A stretch of 64,000 nt of DNA. Origin: Jejubacter calystegiae. Its GTDB lineage: Bacteria; Pseudomonadota; Gammaproteobacteria; Enterobacterales; Enterobacteriaceae. The notes under the pieces are model-generated. The model had not been told where the DNA came from and made no database searches. It was given only the letters and a program-made list of their open reading frames with translations. Where the stretch lies: assembly GCF_005671395.1 (NCBI RefSeq), contig NZ_CP040428.1:4598185-4662184 (forward strand), read 5' to 3'. Below are positions 39,404 to 47,798 of the stretch, in pieces. Numbering within the stretch: the stretch's first letter is position 1; each line of letters begins with the position of its first letter. The position numbers and the translations under genes were made by a program.

Positions 39404-40672
39404 ATGATCAAGTTACGCGCAATACGTGGAATGCGTGATGTCCTGCCGGATGAAACACCCATGTGGCAATGGCTGGAGGGTAAATTTCGCCATATGGCCT
39501 TCCGCTACGGCTATCAGGAAATGCGCCTGCCGCTGCTGGAACCGGTCGCGCTGTTTGAACGCGCCGTCGGCGAAGCGACCGACATCGTCTCTAAAGAGAT
39601 GTACAACTTTCTGGATAAGAGCGGCGAACATATCACTCTGCGTCCGGAAGGCACCAGCGGCTGCATGCGCGCCGTACTGGAACAAAATATGTGCTACAAC
39701 AAAACCCAGCGCCTGTGGTATCAGGGGCCGATGTTCCGCTATGAACGCCCCCAGAAAGGCCGCCTGCGCCAGTTCACCCAGTTCGGCGTGGAGGCTTTCG
39801 GTATGCCGGGAGCCGATATCGACGCCGAACTGATCTTCATGGTTCGCGATCTATTCCAGGAGCTGGGGATTCTGCAACACGTACGGCTGGAGATAAATTC
39901 TCTGGGGACAGCCCGGGAGCGCAGCCAGTACCGACAGGAGCTGGTCGCCTGGTTCGAACAACACCGCGAATTGCTGGATGAAGAGAGTCTGGTCCGCCTG
40001 GAGGTTAACCCTCTGCGCATCCTCGACAGTAAAAATCCGCAAATGCAGGAGATGATTGAACAGGCGCCGCGACTGCTCGACTTCCTTGAAGATGAATCAC
40101 GCCAGCACTTCACCACTCTGTGCCAGTTGCTCGATAGCGCCGATATTCCCTGGCGCCTGAATACCCGCCTGGTTCGGGGCCTGGACTACTACACCCGCAC
40201 TGTCTTTGAGTGGGTGACCGACAAGCTCGGCGCCCAGGGCACGGTCTGCGGCGGCGGCCGCTATGACGGACTGGCCGATCTGTTCGGCGATAAATCGCTG
40301 CCCGCCTGCGGCTTCGCCATTGGCATTGAGCGCCTGCTGCTGCTGATCCAGGCCGTTAGCGACAAGGATAATCCCCAGTGGCACTACCGTCCCGACGTCA
40401 CTATCACCAGCGAACTGGAGGATGGTAATATCCGCGCCCTGCTGCTGGCTGAATTCCTGCGTCAGCGCTGCCCTCAACGCTATATCGCCGTAGATTGCAG
40501 CGGCGCCCGGCTAAAACGCCAGCATCAGAACGCTCTCAAGTCCCACGGCCAGTATATTGTGACCCTGAACCACGATGGCACCATCCGACTGTGGGATCTG
40601 GTCAACAATCAGCAGTCTGAAGTCAGCGACGCTCAGCTAGCGGAAGCGCTACAACAGGCGTCGGTGCGCTAA
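39404..40672 (+). CDS. Second histidyl-tRNA synthetase, histamine-cluster copy
   Basis: A 422-residue class II synthetase of the HisS family. The housekeeping hisS in enterobacteria lies elsewhere (next to ispG), so this is a paralogue. The active site looks complete: Glu82 (LRPEGT), motif 2 Arg112 and Glu114 (FRYERPQ), Gln126 and Glu130 (FTQFGVEAFG), Arg258 in the HisA motif RGLDYYTRTVFEW, GGGRYDGL, and motif 3 Arg310 (GFAIGIER). The C-terminal anticodon-binding domain is shortened and diverged. It follows hdcT2 after 12 bases with an AAGGA site. A hisRS is known in other hdc clusters; protection of tRNA charging when histidine is consumed is a plausible role. Confidence 0.9.
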   Translation: MIKLRAIRGMRDVLPDETPMWQWLEGKFRHMAFRYGYQEMRLPLLEPVALFERAVGEATDIVSKEMYNFLDKSGEHITLRPEGTSGCMRAVLEQNMCYNKTQRLWYQGPMFRYERPQKGRLRQFTQFGVEAFGMPGADIDAELIFMVRDLFQELGILQHVRLEINSLGTARERSQYRQELVAWFEQHRELLDEESLVRLEVNPLRILDSKNPQMQEMIEQAPRLLDFLEDESRQHFTTLCQLLDSADIPWRLNTRLVRGLDYYTRTVFEWVTDKLGAQGTVCGGGRYDGLADLFGDKSLPACGFAIGIERLLLLIQAVSDKDNPQWHYRPDVTITSELEDGNIRALLLAEFLRQRCPQRYIAVDCSGARLKRQHQNALKSHGQYIVTLNHDGTIRLWDLVNNQQSEVSDAQLAEALQQASVR

Positions 40673-40693
40673 GGTTTTTACTCTTTGCAGGAT

Positions 40694-40729
40694 CGCGTCG
40701 GCCCCTGAAGGCACCACCGCGCCGACGCG
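40694..40729 (+). terminator. GC-rich hairpin between hisS2 and the fusion gene
   Basis: CGCGTCGGC and GCCGACGCG form a perfect 9-bp stem with an 18-base loop, 22 bases after the hisS2 stop and 46 bases before the next gene. It is followed by TTTAATAAC, a weak T-run, so it may be a partial terminator or a protein-binding hairpin. Confidence 0.55.
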
Positions 40730-40774
40730 TTTAATAACAATAATGGCGGACTTTCAGCCACCCGGTGAGAATTG

Positions 40775-42625
40775 ATGATGTCCAGAAAAAAAAGACTCTT
40801 TGTGCCAGGGCTCCCTCACCTGATTAAACTTCGCGGGCATAACTATGAACCGCTCTTTAAATCGCCAGAAGACTACAATCGCTTTCTTGAATGTCTCGAT
40901 CGCGCCTGCGCGCTGTATACAGTGCGCCTTTATGCCTGGTCGCTAACGCCCCAACGCATTCTGCTGCTGCTCGACGCGCCGGATAAAGAGGCAATGGGAC
41001 ACTTTATGCAATATACCGGACGTAGCTACGTGCCCTGGTATAACGGCCGTTATCATCGGCGCGGCGCGCTTTGGGAAAGCCGCTACTGGAGCAGCCCGAT
41101 CGAAGCTGACGCCTGGTTTCTGCTGGTAAAGAAGTACGTTGAGCATCAGCACCGGGAACCGACGGGGCGCCACAGCTTCGCCGATACGCCGCCCGAGCGG
41201 CTCAGCCTGCATCCCTGCTGGCTGCGACTGGGCGCCACGCCCGAACAGCGGGTTCATCAATATCGCCAGTTGTGTCAGCGCCCCTTCAGCCCGACCATTT
41301 TTAGCCGTATCGAAACCGCGCTGGAGCAGAACTGCCTGCTGGCGACCCCGCAGTTCAGCCGTTCGCTGGAAGGTACTCTTGCGCGATCGCTGCAACCCCG
41401 CAGCGTCGGGCGACCGCGTAAATATTACAACAACCCGGTTTCCGCCTGGAGCTGGCTGGAAAGACAGGCAGGACAGCTTCTGCAACGCTACTGCTACCGG
41501 GAAATTCGTATGCCGTTACTGGAACGCTGGGAACAGGAGCTGTCGGCCTCCCCTTTTTCCGCAGGAACCGACGAGCTGCCGCTTAATCACCAGGCATTGC
41601 TGCGTGGCGACGGAACCATGGGCTGTCTGCGTATTGTGGCGAGCCATCAGGATCTCCAGAAAACCAGCAAATTATGGTATCTGGGCACGATGTTCCGCCG
41701 CAGCCATCAGCAGAAAGAGGCGATCCGATCATGCCATCAGTTGGGCGTGGAGGCATTCGGCTATCCGGGACACTGTATCGAGCTGGAGCAGATTGCGCTG
41801 CAGGCCGGATTTTTTCGCGACCTCCATCTCGAAAACCAGGTGGAGCTGCGCCTGAATACGCCGGGCGCCGCTTCGGAGTTCGCCTGTTTCCGCGAAGCGC
41901 TGCGCGCTTACTATCACCCCATGGCGCAGCTACTTTCCCCGGATCAGCAGCGTATTTTACAGCAGACGCCGGAACGACTGTTGAACGATCCGGATGTCCT
42001 GCTGCAGCGCATGGCAGGTAGCGCGCCGCGGCTGGCGACCTTTATTTCCGATGACTCCCACCTGCGCTTTCGCCAGCTGTGCAATGCCCTGGATAAAATG
42101 GCGATCCCCTATACCCACGACGAAGCGCTGTTTCCGGTTAACGATTACTGCCACCTGGTGTTCGAATGGCATAGCGATAAAATTCCGGCGCCCGGGCTGC
42201 TGTGCCGCGGCGGACGTTACGATCACAGCGCCAGTCAACTGACCGGGCGCGATATTCACGCCTGTGGTTTTGCGTTTATGATCGAGCCGATTATGCAGTT
42301 ACTGCAGAGTGTGCAGCGCGATGCGCCTCACAGCCGTCAGGTGGATCTGGTGATTATTCCCGAACGTAGCCGCGCCCACGGTAACGCGCTGCTGCTGGGC
42401 CGTACGCTACGCCAGAGCTTTCCGCGCCTGAGTATCGTCAATGACTGTTCGCAGCTAAGAACCGCGACCCGGCAGAAGAACGCCCGTAGTCAGGGCGCCC
42501 GGTTTGTACTGATGGTCGAAGGAGATGAGCAGGAGGTGAAGCTTATCGATCTGCAAAACTGGCGCTCGGTGCGTATTCCCGCCCTCAGGGTGGTGCAGGA
42601 GCTGAGCGCCATGCTAATGCTTTAG
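40775..42625 (+). CDS. Fusion of inactive RAYT transposase domain and HisRS-like pseudo-synthetase
   Basis: A 616-residue protein. Residues 1-215 follow the whole REP-associated tyrosine transposase (Y1/IS200-like) pattern: [18 protein letters not shown], a [11 protein letters not shown] segment, the Tyr121 region, and the RAYT tail ending VGRPRK. The HUH motif expected at 60-65 (NHVHLL) is QRILLL, so both catalytic histidines are gone. Residues about 220-616 align along hisS2 but are degenerate: Glu82 equivalent is Asp279, motif 2 FRxE is FRRS (Glu lost), the HisA Arg is Phe453 and motif 3 Arg is Pro505. Gln322 and Glu326, which line the histidine pocket, and an anticodon-like domain remain. 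Aminoacylation and transposition are therefore unlikely. A histidine- or tRNA-sensing regulator is my inference. Start ATG at 40775 or 40778. Confidence 0.85.
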   Translation: MMSRKKRLFVPGLPHLIKLRGHNYEPLFKSPEDYNRFLECLDRACALYTVRLYAWSLTPQRILLLLDAPDKEAMGHFMQYTGRSYVPWYNGRYHRRGALWESRYWSSPIEADAWFLLVKKYVEHQHREPTGRHSFADTPPERLSLHPCWLRLGATPEQRVHQYRQLCQRPFSPTIFSRIETALEQNCLLATPQFSRSLEGTLARSLQPRSVGRPRKYYNNPVSAWSWLERQAGQLLQRYCYREIRMPLLERWEQELSASPFSAGTDELPLNHQALLRGDGTMGCLRIVASHQDLQKTSKLWYLGTMFRRSHQQKEAIRSCHQLGVEAFGYPGHCIELEQIALQAGFFRDLHLENQVELRLNTPGAASEFACFREALRAYYHPMAQLLSPDQQRILQQTPERLLNDPDVLLQRMAGSAPRLATFISDDSHLRFRQLCNALDKMAIPYTHDEALFPVNDYCHLVFEWHSDKIPAPGLLCRGGRYDHSASQLTGRDIHACGFAFMIEPIMQLLQSVQRDAPHSRQVDLVIIPERSRAHGNALLLGRTLRQSFPRLSIVNDCSQLRTATRQKNARSQGARFVLMVEGDEQEVKLIDLQNWRSVRIPALRVVQELSAMLML

Positions 42626-43806
42626 GCATGCACCCGCACTTTTGCAGCCACCAGCAGCGCCGTCAGCAGCATCATCACACCGCACATGGCCGGCGGCGCC
42701 AGTAGACCCAAGTGATCGAGCCCCAACCCGCCAAGCGCCGCGCCGCAGGTGTTCGCCAACTGGATCACCGCCACCTGCACCGATCCCGCTTTTTCGGCCT
42801 GATCGGAAAGCGTCCGGGTTACCCAGGTGGACCAGCCCACCGGAATCAGCGAGAAGGTAAAACCGCTGATAATCGCCACGGCGGTAGCGACCCACTTATC
42901 ACTGCCCCAGAGCATCAGCGCCAGTACGCTGAGCGCCAGCACCAGCGGCGCACAGGCCAGCGCTCCCTTAAGACTCACTTTCAGGAAAGCGGAAGAGAGC
43001 GAGGTCCCCACAAAGCTGGCGATACCGAAGCTCAACAGCACCAGCGTCAGGCCATCCACATCAAACCCGGCCAGATTCATATACAGCGGACGGATATAGG
43101 TAAAGAAAGCGAACTGGCCGCCGAACGCCATAAATATCGCAATCATCCCCGCCAGCACGCCGGGACGACGCAGTACCGAGATAATATTCTGCTGCCGGGA
43201 CGGCGCTTCACCCGGCAGTCGGGGTAACGCCCGCCATACCCAGAAGATACAAAGAAATCCCATCAGCGCCGCGCCGTTAAAGACGTTACGCCAGCCGATA
43301 AGCCCGCCCAGGAAACTGCCCAGCGGCGCGGCAATCACCAGCGCGATAGAGACGGCGCCGAAGATCACCGACAGCGCTTTAGGAATGGTATGGCGCGGCA
43401 CCAGACGCATGGTTAATGAAGCAGACATCGCCCAGAAGCCGCCCAGCGCCATGCCCAGGAAGGCGCGCCCCAGCAGCAATAAGGCAAAGCTGTGAGAGAA
43501 CGACACCAGCAGGCAAGAGATGGTAAGCAGTACGGCAAAAGCCAACACCACCCGCCGACGATCGGTCTGACCGATAATGGTGGTGATAAACAGGCTGGAG
43601 AACATCGCCACAAAGGCAGTCACGGTCACCGACTGCCCCGCCAGTCCTTCACTGATACGCAGTTCCTGAGCCATCGGCGTCAGCAGACTGGCCGGCAGGA
43701 ATTCAACGGTGATCAGACAGGCAACGCAAAAGGCAACGGCAAAAACGGCGGACCAGTTGGCTCGGGTCACCTCGGGGGTTCCCGGGGTCTGCGCGGTATC
43801 AGACAT
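42622..43806 (-). CDS. nepI: NepI, purine ribonucleoside exporter (MFS)
   Basis: A 394-residue, 12-helix major-facilitator exporter of inosine and guanosine. It resembles E. coli NepI along its length: [20 protein letters not shown] near the start, [20 protein letters not shown], and [17 protein letters not shown] near the end. In E. coli nepI sits next to yicN at a different chromosome position; the pair is conserved here but relocated. Its stop codon overlaps that of the convergent fusion gene by 4 bases. Confidence 0.93.
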   Translation of the reverse strand: MSDTAQTPGTPEVTRANWSAVFAVAFCVACLITVEFLPASLLTPMAQELRISEGLAGQSVTVTAFVAMFSSLFITTIIGQTDRRRVVLAFAVLLTISCLLVSFSHSFALLLLGRAFLGMALGGFWAMSASLTMRLVPRHTIPKALSVIFGAVSIALVIAAPLGSFLGGLIGWRNVFNGAALMGFLCIFWVWRALPRLPGEAPSRQQNIISVLRRPGVLAGMIAIFMAFGGQFAFFTYIRPLYMNLAGFDVDGLTLVLLSFGIASFVGTSLSSAFLKVSLKGALACAPLVLALSVLALMLWGSDKWVATAVAIISGFTFSLIPVGWSTWVTRTLSDQAEKAGSVQVAVIQLANTCGAALGGLGLDHLGLLAPPAMCGVMMLLTALLVAAKVRVHA

Positions 43807-43899
43807 TCAACGACCTTCACTAATAACGGATGTAAAGCCGCGCAGTGTAACATTAAATTGTGACAAACCTAACAGTTTACTAACAGTCTGACTGGGCGT

Positions 43900-44352
43900 T
43901 TAATGCAGCCAGCTCACGCTGTCCTGGTCACTGAATAACGCGTTATAGCGGGCCTGAAATAGCTGCAGTTCCTGCATATCCGGCTCCAGTTCGCGTAAAA
44001 AACCCATTGCCTGGCGAAGCTGGGCGTCACTCAGCGGTCCCGCCAGACGCGCCTTCTGCAACCGCCGATGCCAGGTCGCCATATTGTCGTCGCTGCCGTC
44101 CACAATACACACCTGCCAGACCAGCAGCGTCGCAGCCGCGCCTTGCAAATGCGCTTCGTCTGGACGGGACAGCCAGGCGATAAACTCCGCGCCTGGCGCC
44201 CTGCCCATCTGATCGACCATCGACTCAATGGACACTGGGGTGATACCCAGACGCTCGCTCAGCCGCTTTACCGCACGCCGTGAATCAGAAGTCAGCACTC
44301 TGAAACCGATAACAAAAACCACGACCAGGGTGGCCAGCATCAACCAAATCAT
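43900..44352 (-). CDS. yicN: YicN, DUF1198 protein
   Basis: A 150-residue protein of unknown function matching E. coli YicN in length and sequence (FRVLTSDSRRAVKRLSERLG, ESMVDQMG, LLVWQVCIVDGS, LGFLRE-like GFLRELEPDMQEL, ending SWLH). One N-terminal membrane helix (residues 1-17) anchors a cytoplasmic helical domain. It lies upstream of nepI on the same strand, as in E. coli. Confidence 0.93.
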   Translation of the reverse strand: MIWLMLATLVVVFVIGFRVLTSDSRRAVKRLSERLGITPVSIESMVDQMGRAPGAEFIAWLSRPDEAHLQGAAATLLVWQVCIVDGSDDNMATWHRRLQKARLAGPLSDAQLRQAMGFLRELEPDMQELQLFQARYNALFSDQDSVSWLH

Positions 44353-44673
44353 TCAGTGACCCGTTTTCCGTCAGGGGGCAATATCATAGGGGAAAGCGCA
44401 GCGCTGCAACAGATCTCCGGCAGGGAAAAGCATGCCGCATCGCGATCCCCTTCACTAAAGCGTCACACTTTTTCGGCACAGTGAAACATTTACTGCCAGA
44501 ATGACAATACTGAACACACAATCAGGCTTGCCGCCTCTGTGCCTACAGAGGATGATCGCAAAATATTGGGGTTCGTGGCCGCTGCTTCCCATTTTCGCAT
44601 CCTGGAAGTTCAGCCGGTCGGCGCGCAAAACAAGGACGAGCCCCGTGATTGCCCATTTTTATCCGGAGTGATT
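44353..44673. other. Divergent intergenic region yicN / RcnB-like gene
   Basis: 321 bases between divergent genes. It contains a perfect hairpin at 44534-44551 (CCTCTGT-GCCT-ACAGAGG) that would lie in the leader of the RcnB-like gene. No metal-regulator operator could be recognised. An in-frame extension of the downstream gene to 44539 lacks a ribosome site and would destroy the signal peptide. Confidence 0.5.
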
Positions 44674-45030
44674 ATGGCCAGATCTAAAACGATGATGTTA
44701 TCGATGCTGCTTACGCTGGGTAGCGTCCTGCCGATAACCACGCTGTACGCCCAGCAGCCCACTGACGGGGCGAAACCGGCGACCGAAACGTCGGAGTCCC
44801 ATGAAATTAAGCAGTTCACCGCCGACTTCCAGCGCTTCGAAATTGGCGATATGGCACCGGAAACCTATCGCGGTAAAACCTATGAGATCGCCCAGTGGAA
44901 GCAGCGTAATCTTCCGGCGCCCCAGGCAGACAGCCACTGGACTTATATGGGCGGCAACTATGTGCTGATTTCCAATACTACAGGCAAGATCTTAAAGGCG
45001 GAATCCGGCGATATTTTCTACAGCCGCTAA
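44674..45030 (+). CDS. RcnB-family periplasmic protein
   Basis: A 118-residue exported protein. A signal peptide (SKTMMLSMLLTLGSVLPITT, cut after YA-Q about residue 26) is followed by a linker and one RcnB-like domain: RFEIGDMAPETYRGKTYEI, a tryptophan loop (QWKQRNLPAPQADSHWTYMG) and GGNYVLISNTTGKIL. RcnB adjusts nickel/cobalt levels in the E. coli periplasm; many paralogues of this domain have no known role. rcnA and rcnR are not present, so I do not assign rcnB. The ATG at 44674 follows a GGAG site. Its 3' end overlaps the convergent LuxR-type gene by 39 bases. Confidence 0.8.
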   Translation: MARSKTMMLSMLLTLGSVLPITTLYAQQPTDGAKPATETSESHEIKQFTADFQRFEIGDMAPETYRGKTYEIAQWKQRNLPAPQADSHWTYMGGNYVLISNTTGKILKAESGDIFYSR

Positions 45031-45717
45031 GCTACTACTGACCATCGGTAGGGCTTCAACCTTCGGCAGGCTTTGCTCTTCATGCCAGTGAGGAATATGG
45101 ACAGGCACTGGCTGAGCAGCCTGCTGAGGTTTTGACTCCGATTCAACGCGATCAACAATCATAGTCAGGTATTTGTACATCAGCGCATCATTCCAGTTAT
45201 CCATGCCAAAGCGCCGGGCAACCTTTTTCTTGTGAGCGCTGACCGTTTTGCCGGAGATCTCCAGACGTTGCGCGATCTCTTTGGTTTCAACCCCACTCAG
45301 CAACATTCCCAGCACTTCCATTTCCCGATCTGAAATCATGCCCTGCGGTAGATCCTGGATTTTACTCAGACGAGACAGGATGTCATAAAATCCATGTCGG
45401 CTATGCTTTTTCGATGCAAAAAAAAGACCGTTACAGACAAAATAGCTATATTCCAGAGGCTGCTCTACCAGAAATACTGCTTTTAGCCCCTGCTGCCGGG
45501 TATAATTAATAGCATGTTCGACCAGGGATAAATCATCAAAGACAAACGCAAACATCGCATTATGGCAGCCTTCACGTTTACAACTTTCGATACTCGTGTT
45601 AAATTCCGCCGGGTTATTTACATGATAAGGCGAAATATTAATGGCACGAAATCCTGCTGTTTCCTCAATGCCAAGAAGATAATAGGTATCATTCGAAATA
45701 ACATTTACATTCGTCAT
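44992..45717 (-). CDS. LuxR-type (GerE) transcriptional regulator
   Basis: A 241-residue protein. The C-terminal helix-turn-helix is clear (about residues 133-185): ISDREMEVLGMLLSGVETKE, IAQRLEISGKTVSAHKKKVA. The N-terminal 130 residues look like a diverged sensor or receiver-like domain (AMFAFVFDDLSLVEHAINYT), with no phosphorylation site I would trust. A 55-residue tail rich in Gln, Pro and Glu follows the HTH. The target is unknown; similar lone regulators control fimbriae or matrix genes, but none lie here. Its start overlaps the stop of the upstream small gene by 4 bases. AT-rich compared with its neighbours. Confidence 0.82.
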   Translation of the reverse strand: MTNVNVISNDTYYLLGIEETAGFRAINISPYHVNNPAEFNTSIESCKREGCHNAMFAFVFDDLSLVEHAINYTRQQGLKAVFLVEQPLEYSYFVCNGLFFASKKHSRHGFYDILSRLSKIQDLPQGMISDREMEVLGMLLSGVETKEIAQRLEISGKTVSAHKKKVARRFGMDNWNDALMYKYLTMIVDRVESESKPQQAAQPVPVHIPHWHEEQSLPKVEALPMVSSSLAAVENIAGFRL

Positions 45718-45908
45718 GTCGCATCCTCTGCATTATTCTGGACAGCCTTCCACCATCCGGATATTAAACCCAAAACAAATCCCAGAGAGAAAAGTTGTGT
45801 TTGTCCTTTACAGATATAAAAACACTTAGGGTCGTAACTGGCAGTGCTTTCGTTCGAATGCATAATCAGCGATTCCAGATAACCTAACAAGATAAATCCT
45901 ATTATCAT
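45714..45908 (-). CDS. Small membrane protein upstream of the LuxR-type gene
   Basis: A frame of 64 residues from the ATG at 45908 (open to a TTG at 45959). Two hydrophobic segments (MIIGFILLGYLESLI and LFSLGFVLGLISGWW) flank a short polar loop with two cysteines (DPKCFYICKG). Its TGA overlaps the regulator's ATG, so the pair is probably co-translated; it might gate or sense for the regulator. Neither start has a good ribosome site. Not recognised; real by virtue of the overlap and hydrophobic pattern only. Confidence 0.45.
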   Translation of the reverse strand: MIIGFILLGYLESLIMHSNESTASYDPKCFYICKGQTQLFSLGFVLGLISGWWKAVQNNAEDAT

Positions 45909-45964
45909 GATGAGATAAGAGTTATAAGATCCCCCTACAGAAAACTTTACACGTAACAATTTGA

Positions 45965-45989
45965 TTTCTTTTGTTATTTACAAAAGAAA
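45965..45989. promoter_or_regulatory. Inverted repeat upstream of the LuxR operon
   Basis: TTTCTTTTGT and ACAAAAGAAA form a perfect 10-bp inverted repeat with a 5-base spacer, just before the small membrane gene and LuxR-type regulator. A candidate operator or autoregulatory site. Confidence 0.45.
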
Positions 45990-46066
45990 CGCCATCTTAT
46001 TTTGGTATTATTAGTCTGCTTGTGCGCTAAAAAAAACGTTCGCACACGGCCAGACGGCCTCTCCCC

Positions 46067-46094
46067 GGGGAAACGGACCTGCATCCGTTTCCCC
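46067..46094 (-). terminator. Hairpin after the FidL-like gene
   Basis: GGGGAAACGGA and TCCGTTTCCCC form a perfect 11-bp stem with a 6-base loop, 13 bases beyond the FidL-like stop codon. No T-run follows on the minus strand. Probably the 3' end of the MarT/FidL-like operon. Confidence 0.6.
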
Positions 46095-46107
46095 AAAAGG
46101 GAGGAAT

Positions 46108-46581
46108 TTAATCACAGAGAATGGCCGGAAACCCCGCCACCAGAATCATCAAGCTGTTTTCCCCGGCCCAGGTACGCTGTAGATTTAACAGATAACCTTT
46201 TTCAACAAAGAAATCGGGTAATACTGCCGCCAGCGCCGTGGTGGAGACATTTTCGTTGGATGCAGGAACGATCCGATCGCTATGTAACTGTTTCCCTTCA
46301 TCCCGCTCCAGTTCCGTAAAGTGAATATAGCGATTGATCATCGTTTCCCTGTGCTGTCCATCTTCCATATAACCAGACAGCGCAGCAACGCCTTCACTGC
46401 GTCCCAGATGAAAACTGAGCAGCGTATACAGGGTATAATCTTCATTTTTTATCACTACCCGGGCGCTACAAACGAAGGTGTTATTTCGCCGCGAAGGTAG
46501 CTGATAAAAATAGACAACAACGGTAATAATAAGAAAAACAGCGACGACAGCGCTAATCACAACTTTATTTTTTTTCTTCAT
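46108..46581 (-). CDS. FidL-like membrane protein (partner of the wHTH regulator)
   Basis: A 157-residue protein with a short basic N terminus (MKKKNKVV), one membrane helix (about residues 8-27, AVVAVFLIITVVVYFY) and a periplasmic domain of about 125 residues containing two cysteines. Layout and gene order resemble FidL beside MarT in Salmonella and ToxS beside ToxR in Vibrio, where the partner stabilises or tunes the membrane regulator. It overlaps the regulator gene by 17 bases, so expression is coupled. Family assignment is by layout and general similarity, not by a motif. Confidence 0.65.
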   Translation of the reverse strand: MKKKNKVVISAVVAVFLIITVVVYFYQLPSRRNNTFVCSARVVIKNEDYTLYTLLSFHLGRSEGVAALSGYMEDGQHRETMINRYIHFTELERDEGKQLHSDRIVPASNENVSTTALAAVLPDFFVEKGYLLNLQRTWAGENSLMILVAGFPAILCD

Positions 46582-47479
46582 TATAAGGAGTCTTAACTGT
46601 TGGGCGATTAGGGTAATACCACGACAGGCAGTGCGCCTGGCGATTGGCTGTTGTCAGGCTATTGCTACAGGCCACAGCCGAGATCTTACGGGAGGTATCA
46701 TACGCCGTAACATAGATAGCCTCCTGCTCATTGCACAGCTCGGGATGGTCGGCACTGAACTGCCGGTGGCGCTGAAAGTTCGTGGCATCGCTGTTATACA
46801 GCCAGGTACAGATCCCGGCTCCCGGTGCGTCTTTAACCACTTCATAACCGGCAAAAAAGTTACGACTTTCAGGGGAAATAATGTGCCACAACCCCGCAAT
46901 CGCCAGTACCAGCAGCATGACCATCGCCAGACAGGTCGTGAGCGATAAACGCAGCGTTACACCGGACGCTTTGTTCGACGTAACCTCAGAGATTTGAGCT
47001 TCACTGCGCTGCGACATCAGTAGCGGCGGTACATCATCATCCACGATTTCGCCCTGAACGGCAGGCGCTTCCATTTCGGTCAGTTGCTCCCCGGCGCCAT
47101 TTTGATACTGAATATCGGGCGGTGTTTCACTACTGTGTCGTTCCAGATGTATGCCGCCCATGATAAAGCCCTTACGCGGCAGGGTACGGATCATCTCCTG
47201 GCTCAGACCGATCTGAACCAGTGAGCGCCGCAGTATCAGCAGCGTTTGATACAGAGAATTATATTGGACCGTTTTATGTTGAACATCCCAGACAAACTCA
47301 ATCAGTTCATCATGGCTAATTAACTTTTCATAATGCTCACAAAAGCATAACAAACATCTGGCAGAAATATTTGTTAATACCAGTATTTCACCGCTTTCAT
47401 CATTAAATAGGGTACGTTCTTCGGGCGAGAACCGCACATTATTTAGCAAATAATAATCACCCATGGAATTATTCTTCAT
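46565..47479 (-). CDS. Membrane-bound winged-helix regulator (ToxR/CadC/MarT type)
   Basis: A 304-residue one-component regulator. An N-terminal OmpR/PhoB-type winged helix (about residues 10-110; LISHDELIEFVWD, NSLYQTLLILRRSLVQIG, IRTLPRKGFIM) is followed by a polar linker, one membrane helix (about 182-205, TTCLAMVMLLVLAIAGLW) and a periplasmic domain of about 100 residues with cysteines (GICTWLY, ELCNEQ, VACSNS, AHCLSW) that could form disulphides. It would sense periplasmic conditions and bind DNA from the membrane. Together with the FidL-like gene it resembles marT-fidL. AT-rich. Targets unknown; direct repeats at 47751-47790 are candidates. Confidence 0.82.
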   Translation of the reverse strand: MKNNSMGDYYLLNNVRFSPEERTLFNDESGEILVLTNISARCLLCFCEHYEKLISHDELIEFVWDVQHKTVQYNSLYQTLLILRRSLVQIGLSQEMIRTLPRKGFIMGGIHLERHSSETPPDIQYQNGAGEQLTEMEAPAVQGEIVDDDVPPLLMSQRSEAQISEVTSNKASGVTLRLSLTTCLAMVMLLVLAIAGLWHIISPESRNFFAGYEVVKDAPGAGICTWLYNSDATNFQRHRQFSADHPELCNEQEAIYVTAYDTSRKISAVACSNSLTTANRQAHCLSWYYPNRPTVKTPYNEEKK

Positions 47480-47750
47480 CTTAGAGATTTGTTACCCTGA
47501 TTGATTCATATAACTACCCCGCGCCAGAGCCCATGGCTATGCACATCATCACGCTGGTTTGGGATCAATCTCATAAGTGGCATTTCTAATACATCTTATG
47601 TTGTAGATCAAACAAAATTGTGTAACACAGGAATAATCAACACTAAAAAGGTGGAATAATTTATTTTTCGATCATTTTAATTACATAACTAAAAAAAATA
47701 ATCTACAAAATAGTAAGATTCATCCCAATACGCTGCGGTAACAGATAGAA

Positions 47751-47790
47751 CGTCAAGAATTGTATAGGTAAATCGTCAAGATTTGTATAG
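47751..47790. repeat. Two 17-bp direct repeats in the AT-rich region
   Basis: CGTCAAGAATTGTATAG (47751-47767) recurs as CGTCAAGATTTGTATAG (47774-47790), one mismatch, 23-base period (about two helical turns). Same-face spacing suits binding of a dimeric or tandem regulator such as the adjacent winged-helix protein. The rest of 47480-47832 is AT-rich and holds the promoter of that regulator; no gene seen. Confidence 0.5.
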
Positions 47791-47798
47791 AAAATATC

